Position numbers and translations under genes: made by a program | DNA from: Nocardiopsis ansamitocini | GTDB taxonomy: Bacteria; Actinomycetota; Actinomycetes; Streptosporangiales; Streptosporangiaceae | Assembly (NCBI RefSeq): GCF_030268225.1 | Contig: NZ_BSQG01000005.1 | Location: forward strand, 62,001-126,000 | Length of the DNA stretch: 64,000 nucleotides | Reading direction: 5' to 3' | Notes under the pieces: generated by a model | Databases searched by the model: none | Told to the model about the DNA's origin: nothing | What the model saw: the letters and a program-made list of their open reading frames with translations, nothing else | Shown: in pieces, positions 37,279-46,778 of the stretch | Position numbering within the stretch: position 1 is the stretch's first letter | Layout: the number at the start of each line of letters is the position of its first letter

Positions 37279-37472
37279 CGCGATCTCCTCGAAAATACTC
37301 GACAGCCCGCGGTGCGGGCAGCGCTCGCCGACGCTTGGGCACCAGCATGCCCTCTCCGGCGAGGAACCGGGACACGGCCACCGCGAAACCGGCCGCCGCC
37401 GCCCCTTCGGGCGGGACGCCAACGGACACGAAACGGCCCACCCGGGGGCAGGAGCCCCTTGCCGGCCGGTCC

Positions 37473-37478
37473 TAGAGT
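37473..37478 (+). promoter_or_regulatory. -10 element of a probable leaderless promoter
   Basis: TAGAGT fits TANNNT and lies seven bases before the aminotransferase ATG at 37486. No Shine-Dalgarno is visible. Confidence 0.45.
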
Positions 37479-37485
37479 GCGGTGC

Positions 37486-38583
37486 ATGACACTCATCCAA
37501 CGCGCCCTGCTGGGCCCGGGCCCGAGCAACCCCTATCCCGAGGCGACCGCGGGGCTGGCCGCGCCCCTGCTGGGACACCTCGACCCCGCGTTCATCCGCA
37601 TCCTGGACCGCACCTGCGCGGGCCTGCGCGAGGTGTGGGGGACCGACAACGCGCTGACCCTGCCGCTGTCGGGGACCGGCTCCATCGGCATGGAGGCCGC
37701 GTTCGCCAACACGGTGCGCGCCGGCGACACCGTGGTGGTCGCGGTCAACGGACTGTTCGGTGCGCGCATGTGCGAGGTCGCCGCGCGCTACGGCGCCCAG
37801 GTGGTCAGGGTGGACCACCCGTGGGGCGAACCGGTGGACGTCGAACGGGTGCTCGCCGCGCACCCCGCCCCGGCGATCGTGGCGGCGGTGCACGCCGAGA
37901 CCTCGACCGGGGTGCGCAGTGACATCGCCGCCCTGGGCGCGGCGCTGCGGGCCCGCTCCTCGGACACCCTGCTGCTGGCCGACTGCGTCACCTCGCTGGG
38001 CGGCTCGGAGATGGCGCTGGACGCCTGGGGCGTGGACATCGCCTACGCGGGCACCCAGAAGTGCTTGGGGGTCGCACCGGGCCTGGCCCCGTTCTCCTTC
38101 TCCGAGCGCGCCTGGCAGCGCAGGGTGGAGGTGCCGCCGGTGTGGTATCTCGACCTGGGACTGCTGGGGGCCTACGTGCGCGGCGGCCCCGGCGGACGGG
38201 CCTACCACCACACGGCGCCGGTGGCGATGGTCGCCTCCCTGGACGCGGCTCTGACCCGGATCACGTCCGAGGGGCTGCCCTTGGTCGCCGAGCGCCACCG
38301 CGCCGCCGGGCTGCGGCTCCAGGAGGGCCTGACCGATCTCGGCCTGGAGTTGTTCGCCGCCGAAGGCCACCGCCTGCCCCAGTTGACCACCGTGCGCGTG
38401 CCCGCCGACGCCGATTCCGCCAAGGTCCGCGAGCGCCTGCTCGCCGAGTACGGGATCGAGATCGGCGCGGGTGCCGGGGAGTACGCCTCGACGGTCTGGC
38501 GGATCGGGCTCATGGGGGACAACGCCCGCCTGGACCGCGCCGAACTGGTACTCGCGGCCCTGGCCCGGGTGCTGGGGCGCTGA
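37486..38583 (+). CDS. Class V aminotransferase (alanine/serine-glyoxylate type)
   Basis: A 365-residue PLP enzyme. GPGPSNPYPEA at the N-terminus is the typical serine-pyruvate/alanine-glyoxylate start. LSGTGSIGMEAAF binds the cofactor phosphate, DCVTSLGG carries the ring-stacking Asp, and the Schiff-base Lys is in AGTQKCLG. It transfers an amino group to glyoxylate or pyruvate, with a likely role in glyoxylate disposal. The gene is probably read from a leaderless promoter. Confidence 0.92.
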   Translation: MTLIQRALLGPGPSNPYPEATAGLAAPLLGHLDPAFIRILDRTCAGLREVWGTDNALTLPLSGTGSIGMEAAFANTVRAGDTVVVAVNGLFGARMCEVAARYGAQVVRVDHPWGEPVDVERVLAAHPAPAIVAAVHAETSTGVRSDIAALGAALRARSSDTLLLADCVTSLGGSEMALDAWGVDIAYAGTQKCLGVAPGLAPFSFSERAWQRRVEVPPVWYLDLGLLGAYVRGGPGGRAYHHTAPVAMVASLDAALTRITSEGLPLVAERHRAAGLRLQEGLTDLGLELFAAEGHRLPQLTTVRVPADADSAKVRERLLAEYGIEIGAGAGEYASTVWRIGLMGDNARLDRAELVLAALARVLGR

Positions 38584-39003
38584 TCGACGGCGCGTCCCCC
38601 GGCCGGGGGACGACCCGTGGTGGGCCACCCGGTCCGGCAGGGAAAAGCGGCCCGCAATGCGCGCGGGACGGATGGCGTGGCCGCGCGAGACGATCGCGGC
38701 CGTGCTGTTCGAGGTGCACCGGGGCGCTCACCCGGACCACCTCGGTGCACGCCGCCGCGCGGAAACAATCCCCGCCGGGTTTGCGCGCACCCGCGCCGGG
38801 ACGCCGGCGCAGCGCTTCCGCCCGTTCTGCCTGCCCTCGGGCGTTCCCGGCCTCGCGCGGGCGCCCCTCTCCCCTCCCCTCCCCTCGTCGAGGGGCAGGG
38901 GGACGGAGTCGACGTCATCCGCCAGATCCGCTCGACGGTCGTCGCCTTGCGAAACGTCGGCGGCGGCCGGCGCCCTCCGCCGCCCTGATGTGGACGGCCC
39001 CGC
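38584..39003. other. Gene-free stretch between aminotransferase and USP genes
   Basis: About 420 bases between convergent genes. It includes a low-complexity C-rich run (about 38865-38900). No gene or clear hairpin was recognised. Confidence 0.5.
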
Positions 39004-39912
39004 TCACCGGGCACGGTCGTGCGGGTTTCGGACCACCGCCACCGGCAGGACGGCGCCGTGCAGCACCGACTGGCTCACCGACCCCAGGAGCAGTCCGGCC
39101 ATCCCGCCCCTCCCGCGCGACCCGACCACCAGGAGGTCGGCGCGCTCTGCGGCGGCGAGCAGGGCCTCGGCGGGCGGTTTCTCCGCCATGCGCACCCGGA
39201 CCCGCACCGACTCGGTCTCCCGGGTCCGGGCCTCGGCGACGAGACCGCTGAGGTACCTCTCGTTGCGGGTCCGCACGGTCTCGCGGCCCATCGTGGAGAC
39301 CGCCGCGAACGCCATCGGGTCGACCTGCGCCGGCACCTGCCAGGCGTGCACGACGGCGAGTCCCCTTCCGCCGCGGACCGCCTCCGCCAACGCGAACTCC
39401 AACGCCTTGCACGAGGCCGGGGACCCGTCGACCCCGACCACAACGCGCCCCCCGGGTTGCGGAGCACGCGGGGCCACCGCGGGAACCACCACGACGGGGC
39501 ACGCCGCCCTGGCGCTCACCCCCACGCTCGTCGAGCCCAGCAGGACCGTGGCGAGGCTCCCGTTGCCGCGCGAGCCCACCACGAGCAGGTCGGCCCGTGC
39601 CGCTTCGGCCACGAGCGCCTCGACCGGTTCGCCCCTGACGACCCGGGTGTCCACCGCCAGGCCGGGGCGGACGCGGCGGACCCGATCCCGTTCCCTCGCC
39701 ACGAGCACCGCCCCGCTGCGCCCGCGATCGCCGGGCACCGAACCGGAAGGGCCGGTGAGAACGTGCACGATGCGCAGCCCGATCCCCCGCGCCTGCGCGG
39801 CGCCGGCCGCCCAGTCCAGGGCGATCGCCGCCCCCTCGGAGCCGTCCACCCCGGCGACGCCCCCGTAGGCCCGCGCATCGCCGCCCCGCCCGGCACCGTC
39901 CCCCGCGTCCAT
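39004..39912 (-). CDS. Tandem universal stress protein
   Basis: A 302-residue protein with two UspA domains (about 15-150 and 155-300). Each ends in the ATP-binding signature, VVGSRGNGSLATVLLGSTS and VVGSRGRGGMAGLLLGSVS, and begins with AGVDGSEGA or VGVDGSPAS. Tandem USPs are common in actinobacteria and respond to hypoxia or stress. GGGGAGGGGACACGG before ATG 39912 is a strong ribosome-binding site. Confidence 0.92.
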   Translation of the reverse strand: MDAGDGAGRGGDARAYGGVAGVDGSEGAAIALDWAAGAAQARGIGLRIVHVLTGPSGSVPGDRGRSGAVLVARERDRVRRVRPGLAVDTRVVRGEPVEALVAEAARADLLVVGSRGNGSLATVLLGSTSVGVSARAACPVVVVPAVAPRAPQPGGRVVVGVDGSPASCKALEFALAEAVRGGRGLAVVHAWQVPAQVDPMAFAAVSTMGRETVRTRNERYLSGLVAEARTRETESVRVRVRMAEKPPAEALLAAAERADLLVVGSRGRGGMAGLLLGSVSQSVLHGAVLPVAVVRNPHDRAR

Positions 39913-40176
39913 CCGTGTCCCCTCCCCCACGACCGAACCGCTGTGCCCCCGCCGGCCCCGGATGCCCTCGGGGCCGGCGTCCCCGTCGATGGCCGGCGCC
40001 GCTTCCTCGCGGAAGGCGCGGGTACCCGGGTCGCAAGATCCCCGCACTGATCAGGGCTTTTTCGTCCTACTGTTTCAAGGACTGCCCCGAACGGGAGCGG
40101 CTAAGGGTCGCCTGGCGCCGCGACGGCGTGCCCGCAGGCCCCGACTCGGCGGAGCGAAGGTCCCGGCCACGGACCG

Positions 40177-40941
40177 CTACCCCACGGCCGGACGCGGCCC
40201 GCGCAAGGGTCCTGCGAAACGCACGGTCACGCCCGGGGAGTACAGGACGCTCACCGGCTCGGCGGCCGGTGCGGGCAGACCGGCCGCCGCGACGAGGTCC
40301 TCCGTGCACTCCAGGAGTTCGGCACGGTACAGCGGCCAACGCGGATGGGCGTTGGGCAGGTACAGCGAACGGCCGAACAGGGTGCTGTGCAGTCCCCAGC
40401 GCGCGGTCAGGAAGTGGTCGAGTTCGGTGGGCTCGTCGACGGGGCCGCCCACCCGGACGGCGATGCGGCTGTGCGCGCCGCGCGGACCGGGCCAGCGCCG
40501 GGAGCTGGCGTAGGCGATGGTGCTGCCGTCGCGGCGGATCGACATGCGCGACCACAGGTAGGGCAGGCCGAAGCCGATCCGCGCCATGAGCACCGACGCC
40601 AGGCGGGCGGCGTCCAGCGAGCGGAAGACAACGCCGCGGCGCCCGTGCGCGTCCACCGAGTAGAGACGGACGTTGGTCTCGGGGAAGGTGCCGAGATAGG
40701 GGATGCCGGGCAGTCGGAACCAGCCGAGGCGGTGCATCCGGAAGGCGATCAGGCCCACGTAGGTCACCCCGTTGCGGGTGTCGGGGGCGGTGCCCGGCGG
40801 CAGGAGCGGCGCGACCAGGCCGGGGTCCACTTCCCAGTGCAGGAAGGTGGTGTCGAGCCAGGACTGGGTGAGGAGCGGGTGGGCGACGGCCCCCGGCGCA
40901 TCGGGCGTGACCGGCTCGGGACCAGCGGGTGTGGACGGCAC
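40177..40941 (-). CDS. DUF2071 (YqjF-like) family protein
   Basis: A 254-residue protein with the YqjF/DUF2071 pattern: TFLHWEVDPGLVAPLLPPG near 32-50, YVGLIAFRM, FPETNVRLYSVDAHGRRGVVFRSLDA, and FLTARWGLHSTLFGRSLY. It is related to acetoacetate-decarboxylase-like folds, but its activity is unknown. It lies just left of CRISPR array 1. Confidence 0.85.
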   Translation of the reverse strand: MPSTPAGPEPVTPDAPGAVAHPLLTQSWLDTTFLHWEVDPGLVAPLLPPGTAPDTRNGVTYVGLIAFRMHRLGWFRLPGIPYLGTFPETNVRLYSVDAHGRRGVVFRSLDAARLASVLMARIGFGLPYLWSRMSIRRDGSTIAYASSRRWPGPRGAHSRIAVRVGGPVDEPTELDHFLTARWGLHSTLFGRSLYLPNAHPRWPLYRAELLECTEDLVAAAGLPAPAAEPVSVLYSPGVTVRFAGPLRGPRPAVG

Positions 40942-41034
40942 AGGACCAGGATCGCAGAAGCCCGGCGCCCGGGAACCACCGGCGCGGGTCCCCGCGTATA
41001 GCCCCTTCCGGACACCGAATCGGCGCGGCGCGGG

Positions 41035-41551
41035 GGCCGTCCTCGGTGTGCGCGGGGCCCACTAGGAGCGCGGCCTCATCGATGACCGCCCATAGCGGTC
41101 CATCCCCGCGTGCGCGGGGAGCACACGAGCGACACCGACTGCTGGATCCCGTAGGTGGGATCATCCCCGCGTGCGCGGGGAGCACTGGGTGGCGGCGTCG
41201 CCCACGCTGGTGATCAGGGGACCATCCCCGCGTGCGCGGGGAGCACCCGTCTGGGGTCGGCGTGACGCTCACCGAGGAGGGACCATCCCCGCGTGCGCGG
41301 GGAGCACCTCCTTCGTGCGGGCGGTTCCTTGAACACAACTGGACCATCCCCGCGTGCGCGGGGAGCACACCATTGGCTGCTGGTCGTCACCGACAACATT
41401 GGGACCATCCCCGCGTGCGCGGGGAGCACACATTGAAGTCCTTCAGTTCGACGGGGGCGATGGGACCATCCCCGCGTGCGCGGGGAGCACAGAAACCGGC
41501 CGATGTCGTTGTTGGCTGCCGCGGGACCATCCCCGCGTGCGCGGGGAGCAC
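41035..41551 (-). CRISPR. CRISPR array 1, type I-E repeat (8 repeats plus one degenerate)
   Basis: Eight 28-nt repeats start at 41097, 41158, 41219, 41280, 41341, 41402, 41463 and 41524 and are separated by seven 33-nt spacers. On the + strand a repeat reads GGACCATCCCCGCG followed by TGCGCGGGGAGCAC. The reverse complement, beginning GTGCTCCCCGCG and ending GGATGGTCC, is the type I-E sense strand, so crRNA is transcribed leftward. The leftmost repeats vary (GGTCC at 41097, GGATC at 41158). A strongly degenerate copy at 41035-41062 lies one spacer length (34 nt) further left, marking the old trailing end. No cas gene lies in the window. Confidence 0.97.
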
Positions 41552-41616
41552 TCTTGTTGACCTGGGACTCTACCAGCGGGTAACCACTGTTTCATTCACT
41601 TGTCGAGAAAAGAACA
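41552..41616 (-). promoter_or_regulatory. Leader of CRISPR array 1
   Basis: The 65 bases right of the last repeat match those beside array 3 (56169-56233) with a single difference (A at 41586, G in array 3). TGACCTGGGACT begins six bases from the repeat. This should hold the pre-crRNA promoter and the spacer-integration site. Confidence 0.85.
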
Positions 41617-42504
41617 TTCACCCCAGGCGGCACCAAAACCCCTGATCGGGTCGGCAATACCGCACCGATGGCATTCGGCCGTTTCGCGTCGCGGAGCCCT
41701 CGAATGACGATGGAAGCGTTCGCCCACCTCCCTCCCCGGACGCGTGAATTCCGGGGTGCCCATTTCCCATTCGGGCCACCGATAGCGGTACAGATCGACA
41801 CGAGTCCGCACGCGGGCAGCACGCAACGCGAACCGTCTCCTCCAAGGCGAATACCCCGCCGTCCCGCAGCCGGGGAGATAACGACGCCCTTTCCCACACA
41901 TCGGCGGTGGAAATTTCCGTGACCTTCTCCCCGGAGGGCACAAAAAAACATCAAACGCCGCCGGGCAACGCGTATCACGGGCACAATCCATCACCATGCA
42001 CCGGAGGCGGCACCAGAAGTTAATAGACAGTGAATTAACCGGCGCCGCCTTCGCCGCTATCCCTCCCTGCGAAACCGACCGGTTGGTGACAGCGCGTTCG
42101 ATACCGCTCGCTGAAGGGGCGGTCGAGCTCGGGGACGGATTTTTCCGCCGCGGACTTTCGCTCAGGGCGAAAAAATGCGCGACAGGCATCGCTGCCGCAG
42201 CCGCCGAGGTGAACTTTTGGCGATCCTGTTCACCCGGTCTTCTCCCGCCCGCGGAAGTCCGGTGCCGCACCCCGCGCCCGCCCGAACGACAAGTGCCCCG
42301 GGGCCCGACTTCCTCCGGGGAGCGAAATCAGGGGCGCGAAGTCGCCCGGAGTCGCCTCGCCCACCCGGCGGGGAAACGTCCCGGCCTCCGCACAGTGGGA
42401 GCAGGCGCAGGACTACGCCATCGGGCCGTTTCCTGCGCGAAAAGAAAAATGCCTCGGGGCGGGACCGACCGGCACACCGGGCCGCCGGGCCGGCCTGAAC
42501 GGGA
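41617..42504. other. Gene-free region right of array 1
   Basis: About 890 bases with no recognisable family. A palindrome GTTAAT-N9-ATTAAC lies at 42019-42039. The motif AGGCGGCACCA occurs at about 41625 and again at about 42005. Long frames exist on both strands, but their composition (Arg/Pro/Cys-rich, no domain) suggests they are not genes. The CRISPR promoter lies at its left edge; the rest may be decayed accessory DNA. Confidence 0.5.
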
Positions 42505-42723
42505 TCAGTCGGCGTTGGGGCCGTAACGGGAGTCGTGATCGGCGGGATCGTCCGGATCGGCGGAGTTTCCGACGAACACCGCGACGAGCAGCAGGACCGC
42601 GGCAACCGCACACATGGCAACGCCGACACCCGTGCCCGTCAGCGCCGCCACCGGAGCGGAAGCGGCGAACAGGACGAGGCTGCCCCCCATTAGCAACACG
42701 TAGTTGCGAACGCGCCGTCTCAC
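42505..42723 (-). CDS. Small two-helix membrane protein
   Basis: A 72-residue protein starting VRRRVRNYVLLMGGSLVLF. Two hydrophobic helices (about 8-28 and 32-51) are followed by an acidic tail (NSADPDDPADHDSRYG). It resembles small DUF3099-like actinobacterial membrane proteins, but the match is not certain. Start at GTG 42723 after a weak GAAAGG. Confidence 0.6.
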   Translation of the reverse strand: MRRRVRNYVLLMGGSLVLFAASAPVAALTGTGVGVAMCAVAAVLLLVAVFVGNSADPDDPADHDSRYGPNAD

Positions 42724-43480
42724 CCTTTCAGACTACGCGCTATTCGCCCGCTGACCAGGGGGGACGTGCCCATCCCCGCCCCGACACCGCAACCGGCACG
42801 GCGACCGGTCCACCGCATCACCGGCCCGGGGGCTCCCCGGCTGGGCCGCTGTCGATCGCACGCCTCGCTCCTCCCCATACCGGCGCCGCGTTTCCCTGCC
42901 CGGTCAGCCTTCCAAACGGTCGACCGACGGGCCCGGGCCAACGCCAGCGAACCACGAACACCCGTGCGAACGAGCGGAACAAAACACCCCAGCGGCCAAT
43001 TGATCCCGTGACGCCCATCACTGGCCGATCTCATTGCCGGAGAACTTCCCACCAAGCGAGCAAAAGGGACCAATACGCGCCAAATTTGAAATGCAGGCCA
43101 CAATGCATTCTTAAGACGGACAAACGATATGGCCCCTTTGAAGTTGTTGTGATTTAGATCTAAGCAAGAATTACTTTACCTTCAACAAAACCCAGAGCAG
43201 CAAGGGGCTTTGAGCGTTTTCGCTGGTCCCTAGAGTGCCGAAGCGAAAATTCGCGCGTCGAGTCGCAGCATTGACGTCGTGTTTTATGTAGCCTCTATGA
43301 CAGTCGGCGTTCACGTTTACGGCCATAGCCGCCGCTGCCCGATCCCCTCTGGAAACAGATTCCGGCTCCAGTGGGCCCGACATCCACCGCCACGAAACCC
43401 AAACCAGGGGCTATCGAGGCCAACGCCCCACCTTCAGTCGCGCAATGTCATACATACTCTTTCCGAAAAAATGGTAGAAC
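42724..43480. other. Long upstream region of the MFS gene, low GC
   Basis: About 755 bases without a convincing gene. From 43060 to 43300 the GC content drops well below the genomic level. ATGCA-N8-TGCAT (43091-43108) is a small inverted repeat. The region may be a promoter with regulatory sites or a remnant of acquired DNA. Confidence 0.5.
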
Positions 43481-44863
43481 GTGTCTGAGAACCAATACAT
43501 CGATTACGCACGTACTCACGACGAGAAGGCCGCCACAGAGCGGCTGCGGCGCGCAAGAAGGGTGCTCTACGCCTACTTCTTCGTGACCGGAACAGTCATC
43601 GCGGTGTGGGCGACCCGGGTCCCGGCGGTGAAGGACCAGGCCGGTGTGAGCGCCGGGGAACTGAGCATCGCGCTGCTCGCCCTGGCGTCCGGGGCGCTGA
43701 TGGCGATGCGACTGAGCGGCGGACTGCTGGACAGGTTCGGCGGCAGGGTCGTGGTGCCACCGGCCGCCCTGGCCGCGAGCCTCGCGCTTTCGGTTCCCGC
43801 CCATGTCAGCGGCATGCTTCAGCTGACCGCGGCCCTGTTCCTGCTCGGCTCGACCCACGCGCTGCTCAACGTGTCCGTCAACGTCCAGGCCACCCAACTG
43901 CAACGCGCATACGGACGTCCGATCATCGCCTCTTTCCATGCGGCCTGCTCGTTCGGCGGCTGCTTCGGAGCCATCGCCGGGACGATCTTCGCCCGTGCCG
44001 GGATGGACGCGACAACGACCTTCCACGTGGTGTCGATCGCCCTGGCCGCCATCGCCATCACCCTGCGCAAGGAACTCAGCGACAACGCACCGGTGCCCCC
44101 GCCGCTCCAGCGGGCCGCGCCGACCGGTCGGCGGACCTGGCGGATCTCCGCCCCGCCGTCGCGGATCGCCCTGCTCGGCGGTATCGCCCTGTGCTGCATG
44201 CTCGCCGAAGGCGCCGCCACCGACTGGAGCGCGCTCTACACCCGGGAGGTCGTCGGCGGCACCGAGGCCATGGCCTCGGCGACCTTCGCCGTCTACACCG
44301 GGTTGATGACAGTGGGTCGGCTGGTGGGCGACCGTCTCACCCTGGCCATCGGGCCGGTGGCCGTGACCCGCTGCTGCGGTCTGCTCGCCTCGGCCGGACT
44401 GTTCCTGGCGCTGGTCTCGCCCGTCCAAGGCGTGGTGATGCTGGGGTTCGGCCTGCTGGGAGCCGGCCTGTCCTGCGTGATGCCCCAGGTGTTCACGGCG
44501 GCCTCCGCCTACGATCCCGCGAAGTCCGGACGCAACCTGTGCACGGTCTCGCTGATCGGTTACTGCGGGCCGCTGGTCGGTCCCGTGTCGATCGGCCTGC
44601 TCGCCGAGTACGTCGGGCTGACCGCCGCACTGACCCTGCCGGCGGCACTGCTGCTGCTGATCGCGGTCGGCGCGGGGGCACTGCGTCCGGCGACGGGCGC
44701 GCAGACCGCTCCCGAACGCTCGGTGTCGGTGGCCTCGGGCGAGCCTTCCCCGATGGACATCGCAGTCCTGGAACCGGAGGTCTCCGCCGCCGGCGCCGCC
44801 AAGGACCGCGGCGCTCCCCGCCCCCGGGAGGAGGTCCACTCGTCCAACACGATCATCTCCTGA
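43481..44863 (+). CDS. MFS transporter (YbjJ-like)
   Basis: A 460-residue major facilitator with twelve hydrophobic segments. Loop motif LSGGLLDRFGGRVVVPP after helix 2 matches MFS motif A. FHAACSFGGCFGAIAG and the overall pattern fit the YbjJ/fucose-permease-like group, many of which export or import small metabolites. The last 60 residues form a hydrophilic tail. Translation starts at GTG 43481 without a strong ribosome-binding site. It stands alone behind a long AT-richer leader. Confidence 0.88.
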   Translation: MSENQYIDYARTHDEKAATERLRRARRVLYAYFFVTGTVIAVWATRVPAVKDQAGVSAGELSIALLALASGALMAMRLSGGLLDRFGGRVVVPPAALAASLALSVPAHVSGMLQLTAALFLLGSTHALLNVSVNVQATQLQRAYGRPIIASFHAACSFGGCFGAIAGTIFARAGMDATTTFHVVSIALAAIAITLRKELSDNAPVPPPLQRAAPTGRRTWRISAPPSRIALLGGIALCCMLAEGAATDWSALYTREVVGGTEAMASATFAVYTGLMTVGRLVGDRLTLAIGPVAVTRCCGLLASAGLFLALVSPVQGVVMLGFGLLGAGLSCVMPQVFTAASAYDPAKSGRNLCTVSLIGYCGPLVGPVSIGLLAEYVGLTAALTLPAALLLLIAVGAGALRPATGAQTAPERSVSVASGEPSPMDIAVLEPEVSAAGAAKDRGAPRPREEVHSSNTIIS

Positions 44864-45386
44864 CCGGGGAGCGCCGACCGAGGCGCTGACTCCCCCGTGA
44901 CCGCGGCCGGGCGCACCCACGCGCCCGGCCGTGTCGTGTGCGCGGGGCGCACCCCGGCCGCGGCCCGATCGCCGCGCACGCGCCGGTTACCCCGGAATTG
45001 CCCTGCGCCGGAAACCTGATCGCAACAACCTGTGCGGGCGGCCGGCGAAGGAGCGTACTCCGCGCGCAACGGGTCGACGGTTACCGTCCGCCGACCCCCT
45101 CGACAGCAGCGCGCCCCCGAGCGGATCGGCGCGGAAGGCAAGCGGGGCCGGTCTTTTCCGGTCGCACCACTGCGCCGCCCGACGGACTGGCCACGGCGAT
45201 CGCGCCCGCGACATAATTCTCGACAGGCCCACCGCCCGACGGCGATTACCCCTCTGTGGGGGTGCGGTGCCGACGGACGGGTGGCAACCGAGGACAGCGG
45301 TTGTAACATTCTCTTAACACATGACGTCCGCTCCCGACCGGCGTGCGGACCGCCGGCCCAGCCATCCCCACTTCTTGGGAGTCTCC
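44864..45386. other. Upstream region of the glucosylglycerate hydrolase gene
   Basis: About 520 bases, GC-rich at the left, with a less GC-rich stretch at 45297-45325 (GTTGTAACATTCTCTTAACA) that probably holds the promoter. No gene recognised. Confidence 0.5.
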
Positions 45387-46766
45387 ATGACCATAGGCGC
45401 AGTCGGCCGGCCGGCCCCCCACGTCCACCGGCCCCACCTGGGGACGGCCGAGCTCGCCTCCGGAGCGGCGTGGGTGCTCGCCGGCAACGACACCGGGCGC
45501 ATGGTCACGGCCTCCCCCCGGCTGTACCCGCACATGTGGAGCTGGGACGCGGCCTTCATCATGGTCGGCCTGGCCCGGATCAGCGTGGACCGCGCGGCCC
45601 GCGAGATGGAGACGCTCCTGGGCGGCCAGTGGTCGGACGGGATGATCCCGCACATCGTGTTCAGCGACGGGACCGGCTACTTCCCCGGCCCCGAACGCTG
45701 GGAGACCGGTCGCCTGAGCACCGCCGCTCCCGGCACCCCCGCCACCTCCGGTATCTGCCAGCCGCCCGTGCACGCCATCGCGCTGCGCACGATCGTGGAC
45801 GCGGGGCGCCGGGGGTCGGCCGCCGACAACCGCCGCGCCGAGGAGCTGCTCGCGACCGCCTGGCCTCGACTGTTCGCCTGGCACCGGTGGTTGGCCACCC
45901 ACCGCGACCCGCTGGGCACCGGCCTGGTCGCGATCACCCACGGGTGGGAGTCCGGCATGGACAACTCCCCCCGCTGGGACTCCGCCTACTCCGGGGTGCG
46001 CCCGGGAACCGACCTCACCCCCTACACCCGCAAGGACCTCGACAAGGTCGGCGACGAGGGCGAGCGCCCCACCGACGCGGAGTACGACCGCTACATGTGG
46101 CTCATCGAGGAGATGCGCCGCGCGGGCTACCGCCCTGACGAGGTCGCGCGCAACGGCAGTTTCCTGGTGGGCGACGTGTTCATGACGGCGGCGTTCGCCC
46201 TGGCCTGCGACGTACTCGCCGACCTCGGCGAGGAATCGGACCGGTCCCCCGAACAGGTGGCGACGCTGCGCTCCTGGGCGGCGCGCTCCGGCGCGGCGGT
46301 GGCCGCCACCCGCGACCCCGCCACCGGCCTGGCCCGCGACTTCGACGTGCGCGCCGACCGCTGGATCGCCACCCCCACGATCGCCGGGTTCTCCTCGCTG
46401 CTGTGCGGGGGTGTCACCCCCGAGGAGCGCGCCTCCCTGGTGGCAGCCCTCGAAGGCCCCGACTGGGCGGGGCACCCGCACCTGGCGACGGGGGCGCTGC
46501 CCACCGTGTCGCCCTCGGCCGCGGGCTTCCTGCCCAAGCAGTACTGGCGCGGGCCCCAGTGGCCGGTGATCAGCTGGCTGTTCACCTGGGCCATGCGGCG
46601 CCAGGGCCTGCACGACAGCGCCGCCGGAATCCGCGCGGAGTGCCTGCGGCTGGTCTCCGACGGCACCTTCGCCGAGTACTACCATCCCCTGACCGGCGCA
46701 CCGCTGGGGAGCCTCAGCCAGTCGTGGACGGCCGCGGTGGTACTGGACTGGCTCAACGAGGGCTGA
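45387..46766 (+). CDS. ggh: Glucosylglycerate hydrolase (GH63-like)
   Basis: A 459-residue (alpha/alpha)6 barrel glycosidase closely resembling mycobacterial glucosylglycerate hydrolase. Shared blocks include LYPHMWSWDAAFI, QWSDGMIPHIVF, GYFPGP, TSGICQPPVHAI, HGWESGMDNSPRWDSAY, DFDVRADRW and the C-terminal FAEYYHPLTGAPLGS. It splits the compatible solute glucosylglycerate to glucose and glycerate, which in mycobacteria recovers carbon after nitrogen starvation. ATG 45387 has TTGGGAG just upstream; an ATG at 45321 would add 22 residues. No glucosylglycerate synthesis genes are adjacent. Confidence 0.88.
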   Translation: MTIGAVGRPAPHVHRPHLGTAELASGAAWVLAGNDTGRMVTASPRLYPHMWSWDAAFIMVGLARISVDRAAREMETLLGGQWSDGMIPHIVFSDGTGYFPGPERWETGRLSTAAPGTPATSGICQPPVHAIALRTIVDAGRRGSAADNRRAEELLATAWPRLFAWHRWLATHRDPLGTGLVAITHGWESGMDNSPRWDSAYSGVRPGTDLTPYTRKDLDKVGDEGERPTDAEYDRYMWLIEEMRRAGYRPDEVARNGSFLVGDVFMTAAFALACDVLADLGEESDRSPEQVATLRSWAARSGAAVAATRDPATGLARDFDVRADRWIATPTIAGFSSLLCGGVTPEERASLVAALEGPDWAGHPHLATGALPTVSPSAAGFLPKQYWRGPQWPVISWLFTWAMRRQGLHDSAAGIRAECLRLVSDGTFAEYYHPLTGAPLGSLSQSWTAAVVLDWLNEG

Positions 46767-46778
46767 CCGGGCCCGCCG

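Noticed and set aside
40988-41010. CCCCGCGTATAGCCCC left of array 1 as another decayed repeat
   Set aside because: Spacing to the next degenerate repeat is not clean and the match is limited to the common CCCCGCG core.
41214-41645. Repeat-protein-like frames over array 1 (HAGMVP, RARGDG motifs)
   Set aside because: Again products of the 28-nt repeat, not genes.
41596-42270. A 224-codon minus-strand frame right of array 1
   Set aside because: It crosses the array leader, is Arg/Pro/Cys-rich and shows no domain, so it is not called as a gene.
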